A stretch of 64,000 bases of DNA from VRUE01 sp963714155 (GTDB lineage Bacteria; Actinomycetota; Thermoleophilia; Solirubrobacterales; 70-9), in contig OY970236.1 in the NCBI GenBank assembly GCA_963714155.1, positions 372,001-436,000 of the forward strand. The letters are read 5' to 3'. Shown piece after piece: positions 1-10,594 of this stretch. The position numbers and the translations under genes are program-made. Under the pieces are notes generated by a model. The model worked only from the letters and a program-made list of their open reading frames with translations, ran no database searches and was not told the origin of the DNA. Positions within the stretch are counted from its first letter, which is position 1; each line of letters starts with the position of its first letter.

Positions 1-2
1 GG

Positions 3-1147
3 GCCGCCGAAGCGCGGCTCCTACCCTGGAATGACAAGGAGGGCGTTCCATTTCGCTATGGGCTGCCCGACCTGGTGCTCAAGCGACTGCACCGCGTGGA
101 TCAGCGTGCAAGCGGCGAGGTGGCAATGGACGAGGTGGTGACCTCGGAAAAACAGGCGGGGCAGAGATTCCTGGTCAACTCCCTGATGGAGGAGGCAATC
201 CGCTCGAGCCAGCTCGAGGGGGCGACCACTTCCAGGCGGGTCGCCAAGGAGATGCTGCGAAGCGGGCGCGAGCCCGAGGATCGCGGCGAGCGAATGATCG
301 CCAACAACTACAGGGCGCTTCAGTTTGTGCGAGAGGACATGGGCAGCAAGCTCGACCTCGACGCCCTCTTGGAGCTGCACAGAATCGTCACGGAGGGAAC
401 CCTTGACGATCCATCGGCGGCAGGTCGGTTGCAACGACCGGGAGAGGAACGGGTAGCGGTCTTCGATCGCGACGAGGACGAGCAGCCAATCCATATCCCC
501 CCTCCTGCCGAGGAGCTGCCCGAGCGAATGCGCATGCTCTGTGACTTCGCAAACGAAGACGGCGACGGGGACCGGTTCATTCATCCGGTCGTGCGAGCCA
601 TCCTGGTGCACTTCTGGCTCGGATACGACCATCCGTTCGAGGACGGGAACGGCCGGACCGCGCGAATCCTCTTCTCGTGGCTGATGCAGCAGCGCGGCTA
701 TTGGCTAATCGAGTACCTACCGATCTCCCCAATCATTCGCGAAGCGCCGGCACAATACGCCCGCGCCTTCGTCGAATCGGAGACAGACGAAGGGGACGTG
801 ACCTATTTCCTCATTCACCAGCTCGAGGTGATCGAGAAGGCGCTCGGCAGGCACGACATCTACATCCGGCGCAAGATCGCCGAGGTGCGAGACGTCGAGC
901 GATCGCTTCAGGCCACCGATGGGCTCAACCATCGCCAGCTGGCGCTGCTCACGGACGCGATTCGCAATCCGGACGGGGCCTACACATTTGGCAGTCACGC
1001 CAACAGCCATCGGGTGACTCACGAGACAGCTCGCTCAGATCTTGCCGGGCTCAAAGAGCGTGGTCTGCTGCGTCGCCGCAGCAAAGGTCGCGGATACATA
1101 TTCGAACCGGTTCCCGATCTGGCCGAGCGCCTGAAAGAATCGCCTGC

Positions 1148-1151
<4 letters not shown>
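3..1151 (+). CDS. Fic family protein (class II), 5' end cut by window edge
   Basis: The frame is open to the left edge, so the true start lies outside the window; the GTG at 75 is internal to the conserved N-terminal helix region (LPDLVLKRLHRVD). The Fic core motif HPFEDGNGRTAR is intact, including catalytic His and the anion-binding DGNG loop, which predicts nucleotidyl (usually AMP) transfer to Ser/Thr/Tyr of a target protein. An N-terminal SSQLEG fits the class II autoinhibitory motif (S/T)xxxE(G/N), so the enzyme is probably self-inhibited at rest. The C-terminal ~80 residues look like a winged helix (HRQLALLTDAI, THETARSDLAGLKERGLL), the usual architecture of DNA-binding Fic proteins. 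It overlaps purM by 4 nt. The target cannot be told from sequence. Confidence 0.9.
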
Positions 1152-2158
<1,007 letters not shown>

Positions 2159-3673
2159 ATGGAAGCCCGCCCCGGCAGCGCGATGATCGGAACAGTGCTC
2201 TCCGGCCGCTACCGGCTGGAGGCGAAGCTCGGCAGCGGTGGCATGTCGACGGTCTACCTCGCCCGCGACCAGACGCTGGATCGCCAGGTGGCGGTGAAGG
2301 TGATGCACCGCGAGATGTCCGAGCAGGCCGACCAGCTCGAGCGCTTCCGCCAGGAGGCGCGCTCGGTCGCCAAGCTCTCCCACCCCAACGTCGTCTCGGT
2401 GATCGACGCCGGCGAGGACGGTGGCCACCCCTACATCGTCTTCGAGTACGTCGAGGGCGAAACCCTGAAGCAGCGGATCAACCGCGACGGGGCGCTGGCG
2501 CCGCAGGAGGCGATCGCCTACGCGATCGAGATCGCCCGCGGCCTCTCGATGGCCCACGCCCGCAACATGGTCCACCGCGACATCAAGCCGCAGAACATCC
2601 TGATCGACGCCGAGGGGCGGGCGAAGCTGACCGACTTCGGCATCTCGCGCCAGCTCGAGCAGGACGGGATGACCGCCACCGGGCGCGTGCTCGGCACCAC
2701 CGACTACGTCGCCCCCGAGCAGGCGATGGGGCGCAAAGTCGACCCGCGCACGGACATCTACTCGCTCGGCGTCGTCCTCTACGAGATGCTGATCGGCCAG
2801 GTCCCCTTCGCCGCCGACAGCCAGGTCGGGGTGGCGATGAAGCACGTCAACGAGGAGCTGCCCGACGTGCAGCGGCGCCGGCCCGAGGTCTCCGCCGCGG
2901 TGGCGCTGGTGGTCGAGCGCTCCACCGCCAAGGACCCCAACGAGCGCTACCAGCAGGTCAGCGAGATGATCGACGATCTCTCCACCGCGCTCGAGGTCGA
3001 GGCCGCCCGCGCCGGTTCCACCACCGGCGAGGCGACCAGCGTGCTCGACGCGGTGCCGCCGCCCAAGCGCAAGCTCTCCGGCGGGCGGCGCTGGAGCTGG
3101 GCCGCGGTGATCGGCCTGCTGCTCGTCGTCGGCGCCGTGCTGCTCGTCGTGCTGGTGATCTCGGGCGGCGATCTCGGTGGTGGTGGCGCCAACAAGGACA
3201 AGGGCAAGTCGATCTCGGTCACCGCGGCCACCGACTACGACCCGCAGGGCGACGGCGAGGAGGTCGGCAGCAAGGTCGAACTGGCCCGGGACGGCGACCC
3301 GACCGGCACCGCCTGGGAAACCGAGCACTACGAATCCGACACCTTCGCCGGCACCAAGACCGGCCCCGACCCCGGCGTCGGCATCTACGTCACGACGAGC
3401 GCTCCCGCCGTGCCGGCAAAGATGATCGTGCGCACGCCGACCCCCGGCTGGGACGCGCAGATCTTCGCCACCGACTCAGGGGCCCCGGAAGACCTCTCCG
3501 AGTGGGGCGAACCGGTCGGCATCATCGTCGACGCCGAGGCAACCGAGGAGATCGACCTCACCGTGCCCTCCCCGTCCCGCTACTTCCTGATCTGGTTCAA
3601 CAAGGCCTCCGAAGCCAATGATCAGTACGGCGGCTACCAGGTGGAGATCAGCGACATCAAGCTGCTGCGCTAG
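2159..3673 (+). CDS. Membrane Ser/Thr protein kinase with extracellular discoidin-like domain
   Basis: Eukaryotic-type (PknB-like) kinase of 504 residues. The kinase domain covers about residues 17-280: LGSGGMSTVYLARD glycine loop, VAVKVM lysine, HRDIKPQN catalytic loop, DFGIS, and the TTDYVAPEQ activation segment. A transmembrane helix follows near 317-340 (WAAVIGLLLVVGAVLLVVLV). The outside part (~350-504) carries DYDPQGDGEE, GTAWETEHYES and a C-terminal ISDIKLLR strand, typical of the discoidin/F5-8C-like jelly-roll seen at the ends of some MviN proteins and kinases, so a carbohydrate or cell-wall ligand is plausible. There are no PASTA repeats. ATG 2159 abuts the purM stop; ATG 2183 (MIGTVLSGRY) is an equally plausible start. 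It converges on the ddl-pknB operon. Confidence 0.9.
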   Translation: MEARPGSAMIGTVLSGRYRLEAKLGSGGMSTVYLARDQTLDRQVAVKVMHREMSEQADQLERFRQEARSVAKLSHPNVVSVIDAGEDGGHPYIVFEYVEGETLKQRINRDGALAPQEAIAYAIEIARGLSMAHARNMVHRDIKPQNILIDAEGRAKLTDFGISRQLEQDGMTATGRVLGTTDYVAPEQAMGRKVDPRTDIYSLGVVLYEMLIGQVPFAADSQVGVAMKHVNEELPDVQRRRPEVSAAVALVVERSTAKDPNERYQQVSEMIDDLSTALEVEAARAGSTTGEATSVLDAVPPPKRKLSGGRRWSWAAVIGLLLVVGAVLLVVLVISGGDLGGGGANKDKGKSISVTAATDYDPQGDGEEVGSKVELARDGDPTGTAWETEHYESDTFAGTKTGPDPGVGIYVTTSAPAVPAKMIVRTPTPGWDAQIFATDSGAPEDLSEWGEPVGIIVDAEATEEIDLTVPSPSRYFLIWFNKASEANDQYGGYQVEISDIKLLR

Positions 3674-3684
3674 CCGCGCCTGGC

Positions 3685-4653
3685 CTAGAACTCGAAGGAG
3701 CGGGCGCGCTGGTGGCGTTCGACCGCGAGGGCGATGAGGCGGTCGCAGAGCGCCGGGTACTCGAGGCCTGAGGCTTGCCAGAGTTTGGCGTAGACGCTGG
3801 TCTGGGTAAAGCCGGGCATGGTGTTGATCTCGTTGACGAGCACGCTGCCGTCGGGCTCGACGAAGAAGTCGCAGCGGGCAAGGCCGCTGCAGCCGCCGAG
3901 CCGGAAGGCGTGCACCGCCAGCTCGCGCACCTGGGCGATCTGGTCTGTTGAGATCGGGGCGGGCACGACAAGCTCCATGCCGCCCTCGCGGTACTTGTTC
4001 TCGTAGTCGTACCAGTCGCCTTTGGCGACGACCTCGCCGGGCCGTGAGGCATCGACCTGCTCGTTGCCGAGCAGCGAGCACTCGACCTCGCGGCCGCTGG
4101 CGGAGGCCTCGACGATCACCCGCGGGTCGTGCCGACGGGCCAGCTCCACCGCCTCGTCAAGTTCGCTGCCGACCCCGGCAACCTTGCTGATCCCGACGCT
4201 GGAGCCAAGCCGCGACGGCTTGACCCAGAGCGGCGAGCCCAGCTGCTCGCAGCGTTGGCGCCAGTTCGCCTCCCCCGCGTCGACGAAGTCGACCTGGGGC
4301 AGGCCGGCTTGGGCGAAGAGCCGCTTCAGCGTCAGCTTGTCCATGCAGGCGGCCGAGGCGAGCACGTCGGAGCCGACGTAGGGCAGGTCGAGCCACTCGA
4401 GCAGGCCCTGCACGCTGCCGTCCTCACCAAAGGGACCGTGCAGGGCGGGGAAGGCGACATCGGCGGCGAGGAGGCCCTCTCCGGGCGTCAGCTCAACACC
4501 ATCGCCGTCATGGCTCCAGGCCCCGGCCCGGGAGATCGTCACCCGCAACGGCTCGTGACCGGCCTCCTCCAGGCCCCGGGCGACCGCCTCGCCGGAGCGC
4601 AGTGAGACGTCGTGCTCGGAGGAGCGGCCGCCGCTGAGTACGGCGACTCTCAT
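3685..4653 (-). CDS. ddl: D-alanine--D-alanine ligase (last gene of the pknB operon)
   Basis: ATP-grasp enzyme of 322 residues that makes the D-Ala-D-Ala dipeptide of peptidoglycan precursors in the cytoplasm. It starts MRVAVLSGGRSSEHDVSLRSG, the Ddl N-terminus; FPALHGPFGEDG, VKPSRLGSSVGI and the metal site VNEINTMPGFT are present. The start ATG overlaps the pknB stop (ATGA, 4650-4653), so the gene is translationally coupled to the PASTA kinase. This gene order ties precursor supply to the kinase/PBP/RodA module. A second ligase-family gene lies at 29828-30760. The 11-nt space to the convergent kinase gene holds no clear terminator. Confidence 0.95.
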   Translation of the reverse strand: MRVAVLSGGRSSEHDVSLRSGEAVARGLEEAGHEPLRVTISRAGAWSHDGDGVELTPGEGLLAADVAFPALHGPFGEDGSVQGLLEWLDLPYVGSDVLASAACMDKLTLKRLFAQAGLPQVDFVDAGEANWRQRCEQLGSPLWVKPSRLGSSVGISKVAGVGSELDEAVELARRHDPRVIVEASASGREVECSLLGNEQVDASRPGEVVAKGDWYDYENKYREGGMELVVPAPISTDQIAQVRELAVHAFRLGGCSGLARCDFFVEPDGSVLVNEINTMPGFTQTSVYAKLWQASGLEYPALCDRLIALAVERHQRARSFEF

Positions 4654-6539
4654 TCAGTTTCTTCCGGTTCCACTTCAGCGCTGGCGGGCGCGGCCTTGCC
4701 AACCACCAGCGTCACCGTGCTGCCCGGCTTCACTTCCGAGCCGGGGGGCGGGAACTGGTCGGTGACGCGGCCGACCTGCGAGGGCACTTCGGTTTCCTGT
4801 TCCTGCACGACCGGCTTGAGACCGGCTTCGCGCACCGCTTCCACCGCCTCGGCCCGCTCCTTGCCGATCACGTTGGGCGCCGTCGCCTTTTCTTCGCCCT
4901 TGGAGACCGCGATCGAAACCGTCGAGCCCGGCGGCAGCTGCGAACCCGCACTCGGCGCCTGGCGGATCACCTGCCCGGCCGCGGCGCTGTCCTCGACTTC
5001 TTCGACGCTGGGCACAAAGCCACGGCCGCGGATCTGCTGCACCGCGAGCGAGCGCTGCGAGCCGACCAGCACCGGCACCTTCGCCAGTTTCGGCCCGCTG
5101 GAGACCTTGAGCAAGACCTCGCTCCCCTTGGTGGTCGTTTGCCCCCCGGGCGGTTCGGACTTGATTACGAGCCCTTCTTCGACGTCTTTCGAGTTGACCG
5201 ATTCCAGCCGTGGGTCGAAGCCGGCTTCTTCGAGCTTTGCTTCGGCCTCCCCACTCGCGAGGCCGGCGGTCGAGGGCACTTTGGCGCTGCCCGGGCCGGC
5301 GCTGACCGTAAGCGTCACCTTTGGCTTCGCGCAGAAGAGGGTCAGGAACGTGCAGTCGAGCGATGCTTCGTCCCCCGGTGGGGAAGCGGCCGGGTCCTGC
5401 TCGAGAACTTCGTTTGCCGGCGCTTCACGCTCGACCCGCTTGACGTCACCGACCTGGAAGCCGTTCTGCTGCAGCAGGGCGATCGCCACGTTGAGCTCGT
5501 TGCCGGTCACGTTGGGGACGTCGGTAGTGGTGTCGCGGGTGAGGATGAAGCCCACCAACAGCCCGATCAGCACCGCCGCGCCGACCAGCGCCCAGATACG
5601 GCGACGTCGCTTGCGCTCCTCGTCCTCGGGATCGATGCCCTCGGCCACCGGCTCCTCCGGTACGGCCACCACCGGTGGCAGCGGTGCAAAGGCGGCGGTG
5701 TTTTCAGCGCCGCCGCCGGGATCCTTGAGCGCCGCGTCGATCGCGGCGATGAAAGCGTCGGCGTTCTGGAAGCGCTGGCCGGGCTCCTTCTCCAGTGCCC
5801 GCATCACCACCGCGTCGAGGGCAGGTGAGACCTGGGGGTTGATCGAGCTCGGCCGCTGCGGCGCCTGGGAGACCTGTTTCATCGCCACGGCGACGGCGGA
5901 GTCACCCTCGAACGGCACCCGCCCGGTCAGCGCCTCGTAGAGCATCACGCCGATCGAGTAGAGGTCGGAGACGGCGGTCACCTCAAAGCCCTGGGCCTGC
6001 TCGGGCGAGAGGTAGTGCGGCGTGCCCAGCACCGAGCCGGCCTGGGTGATCTCCGAGACGCCGGCCTGGGCGATGCCGAAATCGGTCACCGTCGCCACGC
6101 CCTCGGCGTCGACGATCACGTTCTGCGGCTTGAGGTCACGGTGAACGACGCCGTGGCGGTGGGCGAAACGAGCGCCCTCGAGTACCTGGCGAATCAGGGC
6201 GGCCGCCTGCTCCGGAGCGAGTCCGGCATCGATCACCTGCTTCAGCGTGCGTCCCTCGAGGTATTGCATCGCGATGTAATAGGTGCCATCGATGTCGCCG
6301 CGATCGAAGACGGCGACGACGTTGGGGTGCTGCAGGCCGGCTGCCGCCTCGGCCTCGCGGCGAAAGCGCTCGACGAACTCGCCGTCCTGGGCAAAGCGCG
6401 CGTGCAGGACCTTGAGCGCGACCCGCCGCTGCAGGTGTGTGTCGTCGGCGAGCCACACGTCCGCCATCCCGCCGGAGCCGATTTTCTGCAGCACCTGGTA
6501 GCGGCCGTCGATGACACTGCCCTGACTCACCTCAGCCAC
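4650..6539 (-). CDS. pknB: PASTA-domain Ser/Thr protein kinase (PknB type)
   Basis: 629-residue membrane kinase. The cytoplasmic kinase domain (about 10-275) has IGSGGMADVWLADD, VALKVL, VVHRDLKPQN and DFGIAQ. A basic stretch (ERKRRRRIW) precedes a single membrane helix near 318-340. Outside are four PASTA units with the usual phrases (VPNVTG, VPSTAG, VPVLVG, APNVIG), the modules that bind muropeptides or lipid II in PknB/PrkC. The first PASTA is interrupted by a Cys-containing insert (LDCTFLTLFCAKPK), possibly a disulfide loop. The start is GTG at 6539, preceded by an AAAGG-type ribosome site. By analogy with mycobacteria it should phosphorylate FHA and cell-wall proteins and be reversed by the PP2C phosphatase of the same operon. 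Confidence 0.95.
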   Translation of the reverse strand: MAEVSQGSVIDGRYQVLQKIGSGGMADVWLADDTHLQRRVALKVLHARFAQDGEFVERFRREAEAAAGLQHPNVVAVFDRGDIDGTYYIAMQYLEGRTLKQVIDAGLAPEQAAALIRQVLEGARFAHRHGVVHRDLKPQNVIVDAEGVATVTDFGIAQAGVSEITQAGSVLGTPHYLSPEQAQGFEVTAVSDLYSIGVMLYEALTGRVPFEGDSAVAVAMKQVSQAPQRPSSINPQVSPALDAVVMRALEKEPGQRFQNADAFIAAIDAALKDPGGGAENTAAFAPLPPVVAVPEEPVAEGIDPEDEERKRRRRIWALVGAAVLIGLLVGFILTRDTTTDVPNVTGNELNVAIALLQQNGFQVGDVKRVEREAPANEVLEQDPAASPPGDEASLDCTFLTLFCAKPKVTLTVSAGPGSAKVPSTAGLASGEAEAKLEEAGFDPRLESVNSKDVEEGLVIKSEPPGGQTTTKGSEVLLKVSSGPKLAKVPVLVGSQRSLAVQQIRGRGFVPSVEEVEDSAAAGQVIRQAPSAGSQLPPGSTVSIAVSKGEEKATAPNVIGKERAEAVEAVREAGLKPVVQEQETEVPSQVGRVTDQFPPPGSEVKPGSTVTLVVGKAAPASAEVEPEETE

Positions 6540-6563
6540 GCTTCACACCTTTCTCTTTATTCA

Positions 6564-8024
6564 CTATTCACCGTTGAGGATCGTTTCCGCGACGTCGCGG
6601 AAGATCGGCGCCGCGACGTCGTTGCCGAATTCTTCCGTGCACTCGACCGTCGCCGCGATCGCGATCTTGGGGTCATCGGCGGGAGCGAAGCCTATGAACC
6701 AGGCCTGGTTCTCTTCCACGCCGCCACCGCAGGCTTCGTTGCCGGGAGTTTCCGCAGTTCCGGTCTTGCCCGCCACCGGCACACCCGAGATCGCCGCATT
6801 GGTCCCGGTGCCTTCGGTGACCACGCCTTCCATAGCGGTGGTCAGCTCTTCGGCGGTCTCGGCACTGATCGGCTGACTGTACTCGGCGGGGTCGAGGCGT
6901 TTTGTCACCCGGCCGTCGGGGTCGATCACCCGGCTCCAGATCTGCGGCTTCATCAGCTTGCCCTTGTTGGCAACCGCAGCGGCGACCTCCGCCATCTGCA
7001 GCGGCGTAACCACGAGGCGCTCTTGGCCAATCGCCAGTCGGGCCAGGTCCACTGGATCGTCGGCGCCGAGCAATTCTTCGTCTTCGTTGTAGACGCCGCT
7101 CTTCGACACCTCTTCGGCGGGAAGGTCGATCGCCGGAGTGGAGTTGAAACCAAAACGTTCCATGTACTCGAACAGGGTGTCGTTGCCCAGCTGCTGGCCG
7201 AGCTGGCCGAACCAGGTGTTGACCGAGTTGGTCAGCGCCGTGTCCAGGGTCGCGCCGAAGAAGTCCTCGCCGAAATCGTTTTCGAGCGGGGTGCCTTCGA
7301 CTTCCAGGCTCCCCGGCGCATCGATCGGGGTATCGGGGGTGATCGCCCCACTCTCCAGGCCGGCGGCAGCGGTGACGACCTTGAAGGTCGAGCCGGGCGG
7401 ATACTGACCCTGGGTGGCGCGGTCGAAGAGCGGTGTTTCGATTTCGTTCGTGTTGAGCTTGCCGAGTTCATAGGGCACGCGGTTGGGGTCATACGGTGGA
7501 TTCGATGCCAGCACCCGCACCCGGCCGCTCTGTGGCTCAATTGCGACCACAGCGCCAAAGCCAGCCGCTTCGAGGTCGGCCAGCGCGGTTGCCTGCGCTG
7601 CCGGGTCGAGGTTGGTGACGATGTCGTTGCCTTCCTGCTGACGACCGCGCAGCTCATCAAGAATTGAGGTGAATTCCGAGTCGTTGCCGACCAGCTCGTC
7701 GTTGTGGAACTGCTCGAACTCGGCATCGCCCTGCTGGACGAAGCTGTAGCCGATCGGGTGTCCGTAAAGCCTGCCCTCCGGATAGCGACGCACGTAACGG
7801 AGCGCGTCGCCGCGCCCCTTGGCCACCGAGCGGGCGATCACGGTGCCGTCGGCGGCGAGGATGCGGCCGCGGCGGATTTGCTGCTGCTCGAGCAGGGGGC
7901 GCTTGTTCGCGGTCTTCTCCTTCAGCGCTTTGGCATCGAAGACCGCCCAGTAGGAGGTGAAGCCGATCAGGACGGCAAAAAGGACGACGACGAGGCCGAA
8001 GAGCTTGATGATCTGGCGGTTCAC
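6564..8024 (-). CDS. pbpA: Class B penicillin-binding protein (PbpA/FtsI-like transpeptidase)
   Basis: 486-residue bitopic transpeptidase for peptidoglycan cross-linking. An N-terminal membrane anchor (IIKLFGLVVVLFAVLIGF) is followed by the pedestal region (RGRILAADGTVIARS) and the transpeptidase domain. The three active-site motifs are all present: PPGSTFK with the nucleophilic Ser, TNSVN, and AGKTGTAE. Length matches the short PbpA type that pairs with RodA. Its start ATG overlaps the rodA stop by 4 nt (8021-8024), so RodA glycosyltransferase and its cognate transpeptidase are coupled. Glutamate codons are mostly GAA here, unlike the cytoplasmic neighbours. Confidence 0.95.
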   Translation of the reverse strand: MNRQIIKLFGLVVVLFAVLIGFTSYWAVFDAKALKEKTANKRPLLEQQQIRRGRILAADGTVIARSVAKGRGDALRYVRRYPEGRLYGHPIGYSFVQQGDAEFEQFHNDELVGNDSEFTSILDELRGRQQEGNDIVTNLDPAAQATALADLEAAGFGAVVAIEPQSGRVRVLASNPPYDPNRVPYELGKLNTNEIETPLFDRATQGQYPPGSTFKVVTAAAGLESGAITPDTPIDAPGSLEVEGTPLENDFGEDFFGATLDTALTNSVNTWFGQLGQQLGNDTLFEYMERFGFNSTPAIDLPAEEVSKSGVYNEDEELLGADDPVDLARLAIGQERLVVTPLQMAEVAAAVANKGKLMKPQIWSRVIDPDGRVTKRLDPAEYSQPISAETAEELTTAMEGVVTEGTGTNAAISGVPVAGKTGTAETPGNEACGGGVEENQAWFIGFAPADDPKIAIAATVECTEEFGNDVAAPIFRDVAETILNGE

Positions 8025-9355
8025 CTCGCCCCCTCCAAGAGGATGCCGCTGCCCCGTCCGGCCGCGCCCGACTCACGTCGTGCCCGATCAGAAATCAGCA
8101 GCAGCAGGGCGAGCAAAACGAAGTTGGCGACGATCGAGCTGCCGCCGTAGCTGATGAAGGGCAGGGTGACGCCGGTGAGGGGGATCACCCGGGTCACGCC
8201 GCCGATGATCACGAAGGCCTGGATCGCGAAGACGGCTGTGAGGCCGGTGGCGAGCAGCTTCGAGAAGCCGTCGTCGGCGAGCAGGGCGATCTTGAAGCCG
8301 CGGGCCGCGATCAGCAGGTAGGTCAGGATCACCGCGCAGGCGCCGAAGAGACCGACCTCGTTGACGATCAAGGAGTAGATCGTGTCGGTCTGGGCAGCCG
8401 GCAGGAGCGCCGAGTTGGTGCCGGGGATCGTGATCAGCGCCTGGCCAAAGCCCTTGCCGAAGAGGCCGCCGTCGGCCTGGGCGAAGATCGATTGCAGGAT
8501 CTGGTAGCCGCTCGCCTGCGGGTGGGCGTAAGGATCGAGCCAGATCTCGACCCGATCGTGCACGTGGGGCACCGTGGCGGCGAAGAACCAGGCGCCGACC
8601 AGGAACATCGCCATGCCGATCGCGACGAAGGAGAAGCGGCCGGTGGCGACGTAGAGCAGGGCGAGGAAGGCGGCGAAGAACATCAGCGAGCTGCCGAGGT
8701 CGCGGATGAAGACGAGCATGAACATCGAGGCCCCCCAGACGACCAGCATCGGGCCGAAATGCTTGAGCGGCGGCAGGGTGACGCCGAGCACTCGCCGGGC
8801 ACCCACGATCAGCACCTCGCGGTGCTCGCGCAGATAGCTGGCGAGGAAGACGACCAGGCAGATCTTCGAGAACTCGGCGGGCTGAAAGGCCAGCGGTCCG
8901 ATCTTCACCCCCAGGTAGGCGCCGTTGACCTGCTGGCCGATCCCGGGCAGTCGCGGCGCCAGCAGCAGCAGCAACCCGACGCCGGCGATCGTGTAGCGGT
9001 AGCGCTCGAGCACGTCGTAGTCGCGCAGGAACTGGATCGTCAGGGCGAAGAGCACCAGGCCGAGGACGAACCAGTTGGCCTGGTCGCGGGCCAGGTCGGC
9101 ATCGATCCGGTAGACCATGACCAGGCCGAAGGCCATCAGCAGCGCCACCAGCGGGAAGAGGTAGGGGTCGGCGTTGGGCAGGCGGACGCGCAGGAAGAAG
9201 TGGGTGGCGAGGCAGACGGCGAAGAAGTAGGCGCCGTAGATCAAGCTGGCGTCGTCGAGCTGCGAGCGCTCCTGGGCGAAGACGGCGGCAAAGCCGGCAG
9301 TTAGGAGCAAGGCGACCGGGACGAGGGCCATCAGCTCACGGTTGCGCGCACTCAC
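8021..9355 (-). CDS. rodA: SEDS peptidoglycan glycosyltransferase (RodA/FtsW family)
   Basis: Polytopic membrane protein of 444 residues with about ten to twelve hydrophobic helices. SEDS hallmarks are visible: FQPAEFSKIC, FIRDLGSSLMFFAAFLALLY, and the C-terminal PLTGVTLPFISYGGSS. These proteins polymerise lipid II into glycan strands together with a class B PBP, here pbpA, which overlaps it. The position between pstP and pbpA is the same as in the mycobacterial rodA-pbpA operon, so the elongation role (RodA) is preferred over division (FtsW). The start is an ATG at 9355; 52 nt separate it from pstP. Confidence 0.93.
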   Translation of the reverse strand: MSARNRELMALVPVALLLTAGFAAVFAQERSQLDDASLIYGAYFFAVCLATHFFLRVRLPNADPYLFPLVALLMAFGLVMVYRIDADLARDQANWFVLGLVLFALTIQFLRDYDVLERYRYTIAGVGLLLLLAPRLPGIGQQVNGAYLGVKIGPLAFQPAEFSKICLVVFLASYLREHREVLIVGARRVLGVTLPPLKHFGPMLVVWGASMFMLVFIRDLGSSLMFFAAFLALLYVATGRFSFVAIGMAMFLVGAWFFAATVPHVHDRVEIWLDPYAHPQASGYQILQSIFAQADGGLFGKGFGQALITIPGTNSALLPAAQTDTIYSLIVNEVGLFGACAVILTYLLIAARGFKIALLADDGFSKLLATGLTAVFAIQAFVIIGGVTRVIPLTGVTLPFISYGGSSIVANFVLLALLLLISDRARRESGAAGRGSGILLEGAR

Positions 9356-9407
9356 CGCTTCCGCTGTTCCTTATCGATGTATTGCGAGGAAAGGGAACAT
9401 CGGAAGC

Positions 9408-10586
9408 TCATCGCGCGCCCTGGGCCCGTTCGATGTCTTCGACCAGGGAGACCGCGTCCTCGCGCGAGCGCAGGTCGTGACCGCTGACCGCCTCCTGGCG
9501 CCGCGGCGGCAGCGAGGAAGTCTGGATCGGGCTCGCGTAGCGCTCTTCATAGAGCTCGACGCCGAAGGGCAGCTCGTAGGGCAGGCCGCGGTAAAGGGCA
9601 ATCCGCCCGCCGTTATCGCTGCCGAGGAACCAGACCTGGCGGTTGCCGTACCAAGCGCCGAAGGCGAGGGCGGCGACTACCGCCAAGGCAGCGATCAGCT
9701 TGAGCGCCCGCCGCAAGCCGCGGCGTGGTTGCTTGGCGCCGAGCTGCTCGCGGCGCTCGCGGGCGGCGCTCGCCGCGGCGCGACGGCGGACCTCGGTCGC
9801 GGTCAGCCCCTCCGCCGCCGCGGTGCTGCCGATCAGCGTCGCGTCCTCGTGGCTCTGCTGCGGAGCGGCGGCGTCTTCGAGGCGGAAGGCAAGCGCGGTG
9901 ATGTTGTCGCGGCCGCCGGCGCGGTTGGCTTCGTCGACGAGGGCGCGCACCGCGGCACTCATCGAGCTGGCGCCGCTGAGCAGCTTGGCGATCTGCTCCT
10001 CGCCCAGCATCGTGGTCAGGCCGTCGGAGCAGATCAGGAAGACGTCGCCGGGAGCCGCGGGAACGGTCTGCAGGTCCGGCTCGACCTCGGGCTCAGGGCC
10101 GAGGGCACGGGTGATGATCGAGCGCTGCGGGTGGTCCTCGGCCTGGGCGTCGGTGATCTGGCCCTTGCGGCGCATCTCCTCGACCAGCGAGTGGTCGCGG
10201 GTGAGCTGCTCGAGCTTGCCTGCCCGCAAGCGGTAGGCGCGGCTGTCGCCGACGTGGCCGATCGCCACCTCTTCACCCGCCGCATCGACGATCGCCGCGG
10301 TCAGCGTCGTGCCCATGCCCGCCCGCGACGGATCGGCCCGGGCGAGCTCGTGGATCGTGCGGTTGGCGGCGAGGATCGTCTCGCGCAGGACCTGCTCAGG
10401 CGGTCCCTCGGGCAGATCGACGTCGAAGGCGTCGGCGGCGGCCTTGGAGGCGACCTCGCCGGCCTGGGCGCCGCCCATGCCGTCGGCGACGACGAAGATC
10501 GGCGCGCGGACGAAGAAGGAGTCCTCATTGGCGTTGCGCTGGCGCCCCGTATCGGAGCGAAAGGCCTGGTCCTCGATCCGCAGCAT
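9408..10586 (-). CDS. pstP: PP2C-family Ser/Thr protein phosphatase (PstP type)
   Basis: 392-residue membrane phosphatase opposing the operon's kinases. The PPM/PP2C domain fills about residues 5-240 with the metal-binding acidic motifs RNANEDSFF, VVADGMGG, LICSDGLTTML and GGRDNITAL. A linker rich in Ala/Arg leads to a membrane helix near 310-330 (LIAALAVVAALAFGAWYG) and a short extracellular tail with LPPRRQEAVSG. The architecture matches mycobacterial PstP. The start ATG lies 8 nt after the fhaB stop, so it is part of the same transcript. Confidence 0.93.
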   Translation of the reverse strand: MLRIEDQAFRSDTGRQRNANEDSFFVRAPIFVVADGMGGAQAGEVASKAAADAFDVDLPEGPPEQVLRETILAANRTIHELARADPSRAGMGTTLTAAIVDAAGEEVAIGHVGDSRAYRLRAGKLEQLTRDHSLVEEMRRKGQITDAQAEDHPQRSIITRALGPEPEVEPDLQTVPAAPGDVFLICSDGLTTMLGEEQIAKLLSGASSMSAAVRALVDEANRAGGRDNITALAFRLEDAAAPQQSHEDATLIGSTAAAEGLTATEVRRRAAASAARERREQLGAKQPRRGLRRALKLIAALAVVAALAFGAWYGNRQVWFLGSDNGGRIALYRGLPYELPFGVELYEERYASPIQTSSLPPRRQEAVSGHDLRSREDAVSLVEDIERAQGAR

Positions 10587-10594
10587 CCGTCCGC

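Noticed and set aside
677..1147. Upstream extension of the purM frame
   Set aside because: Runs through fic in another frame; purM homology starts at 1148.
6015..7667. 550-codon plus-strand frame over pknB/pbpA
   Set aside because: Antisense of two well-identified genes; no domain, start or ribosome site.
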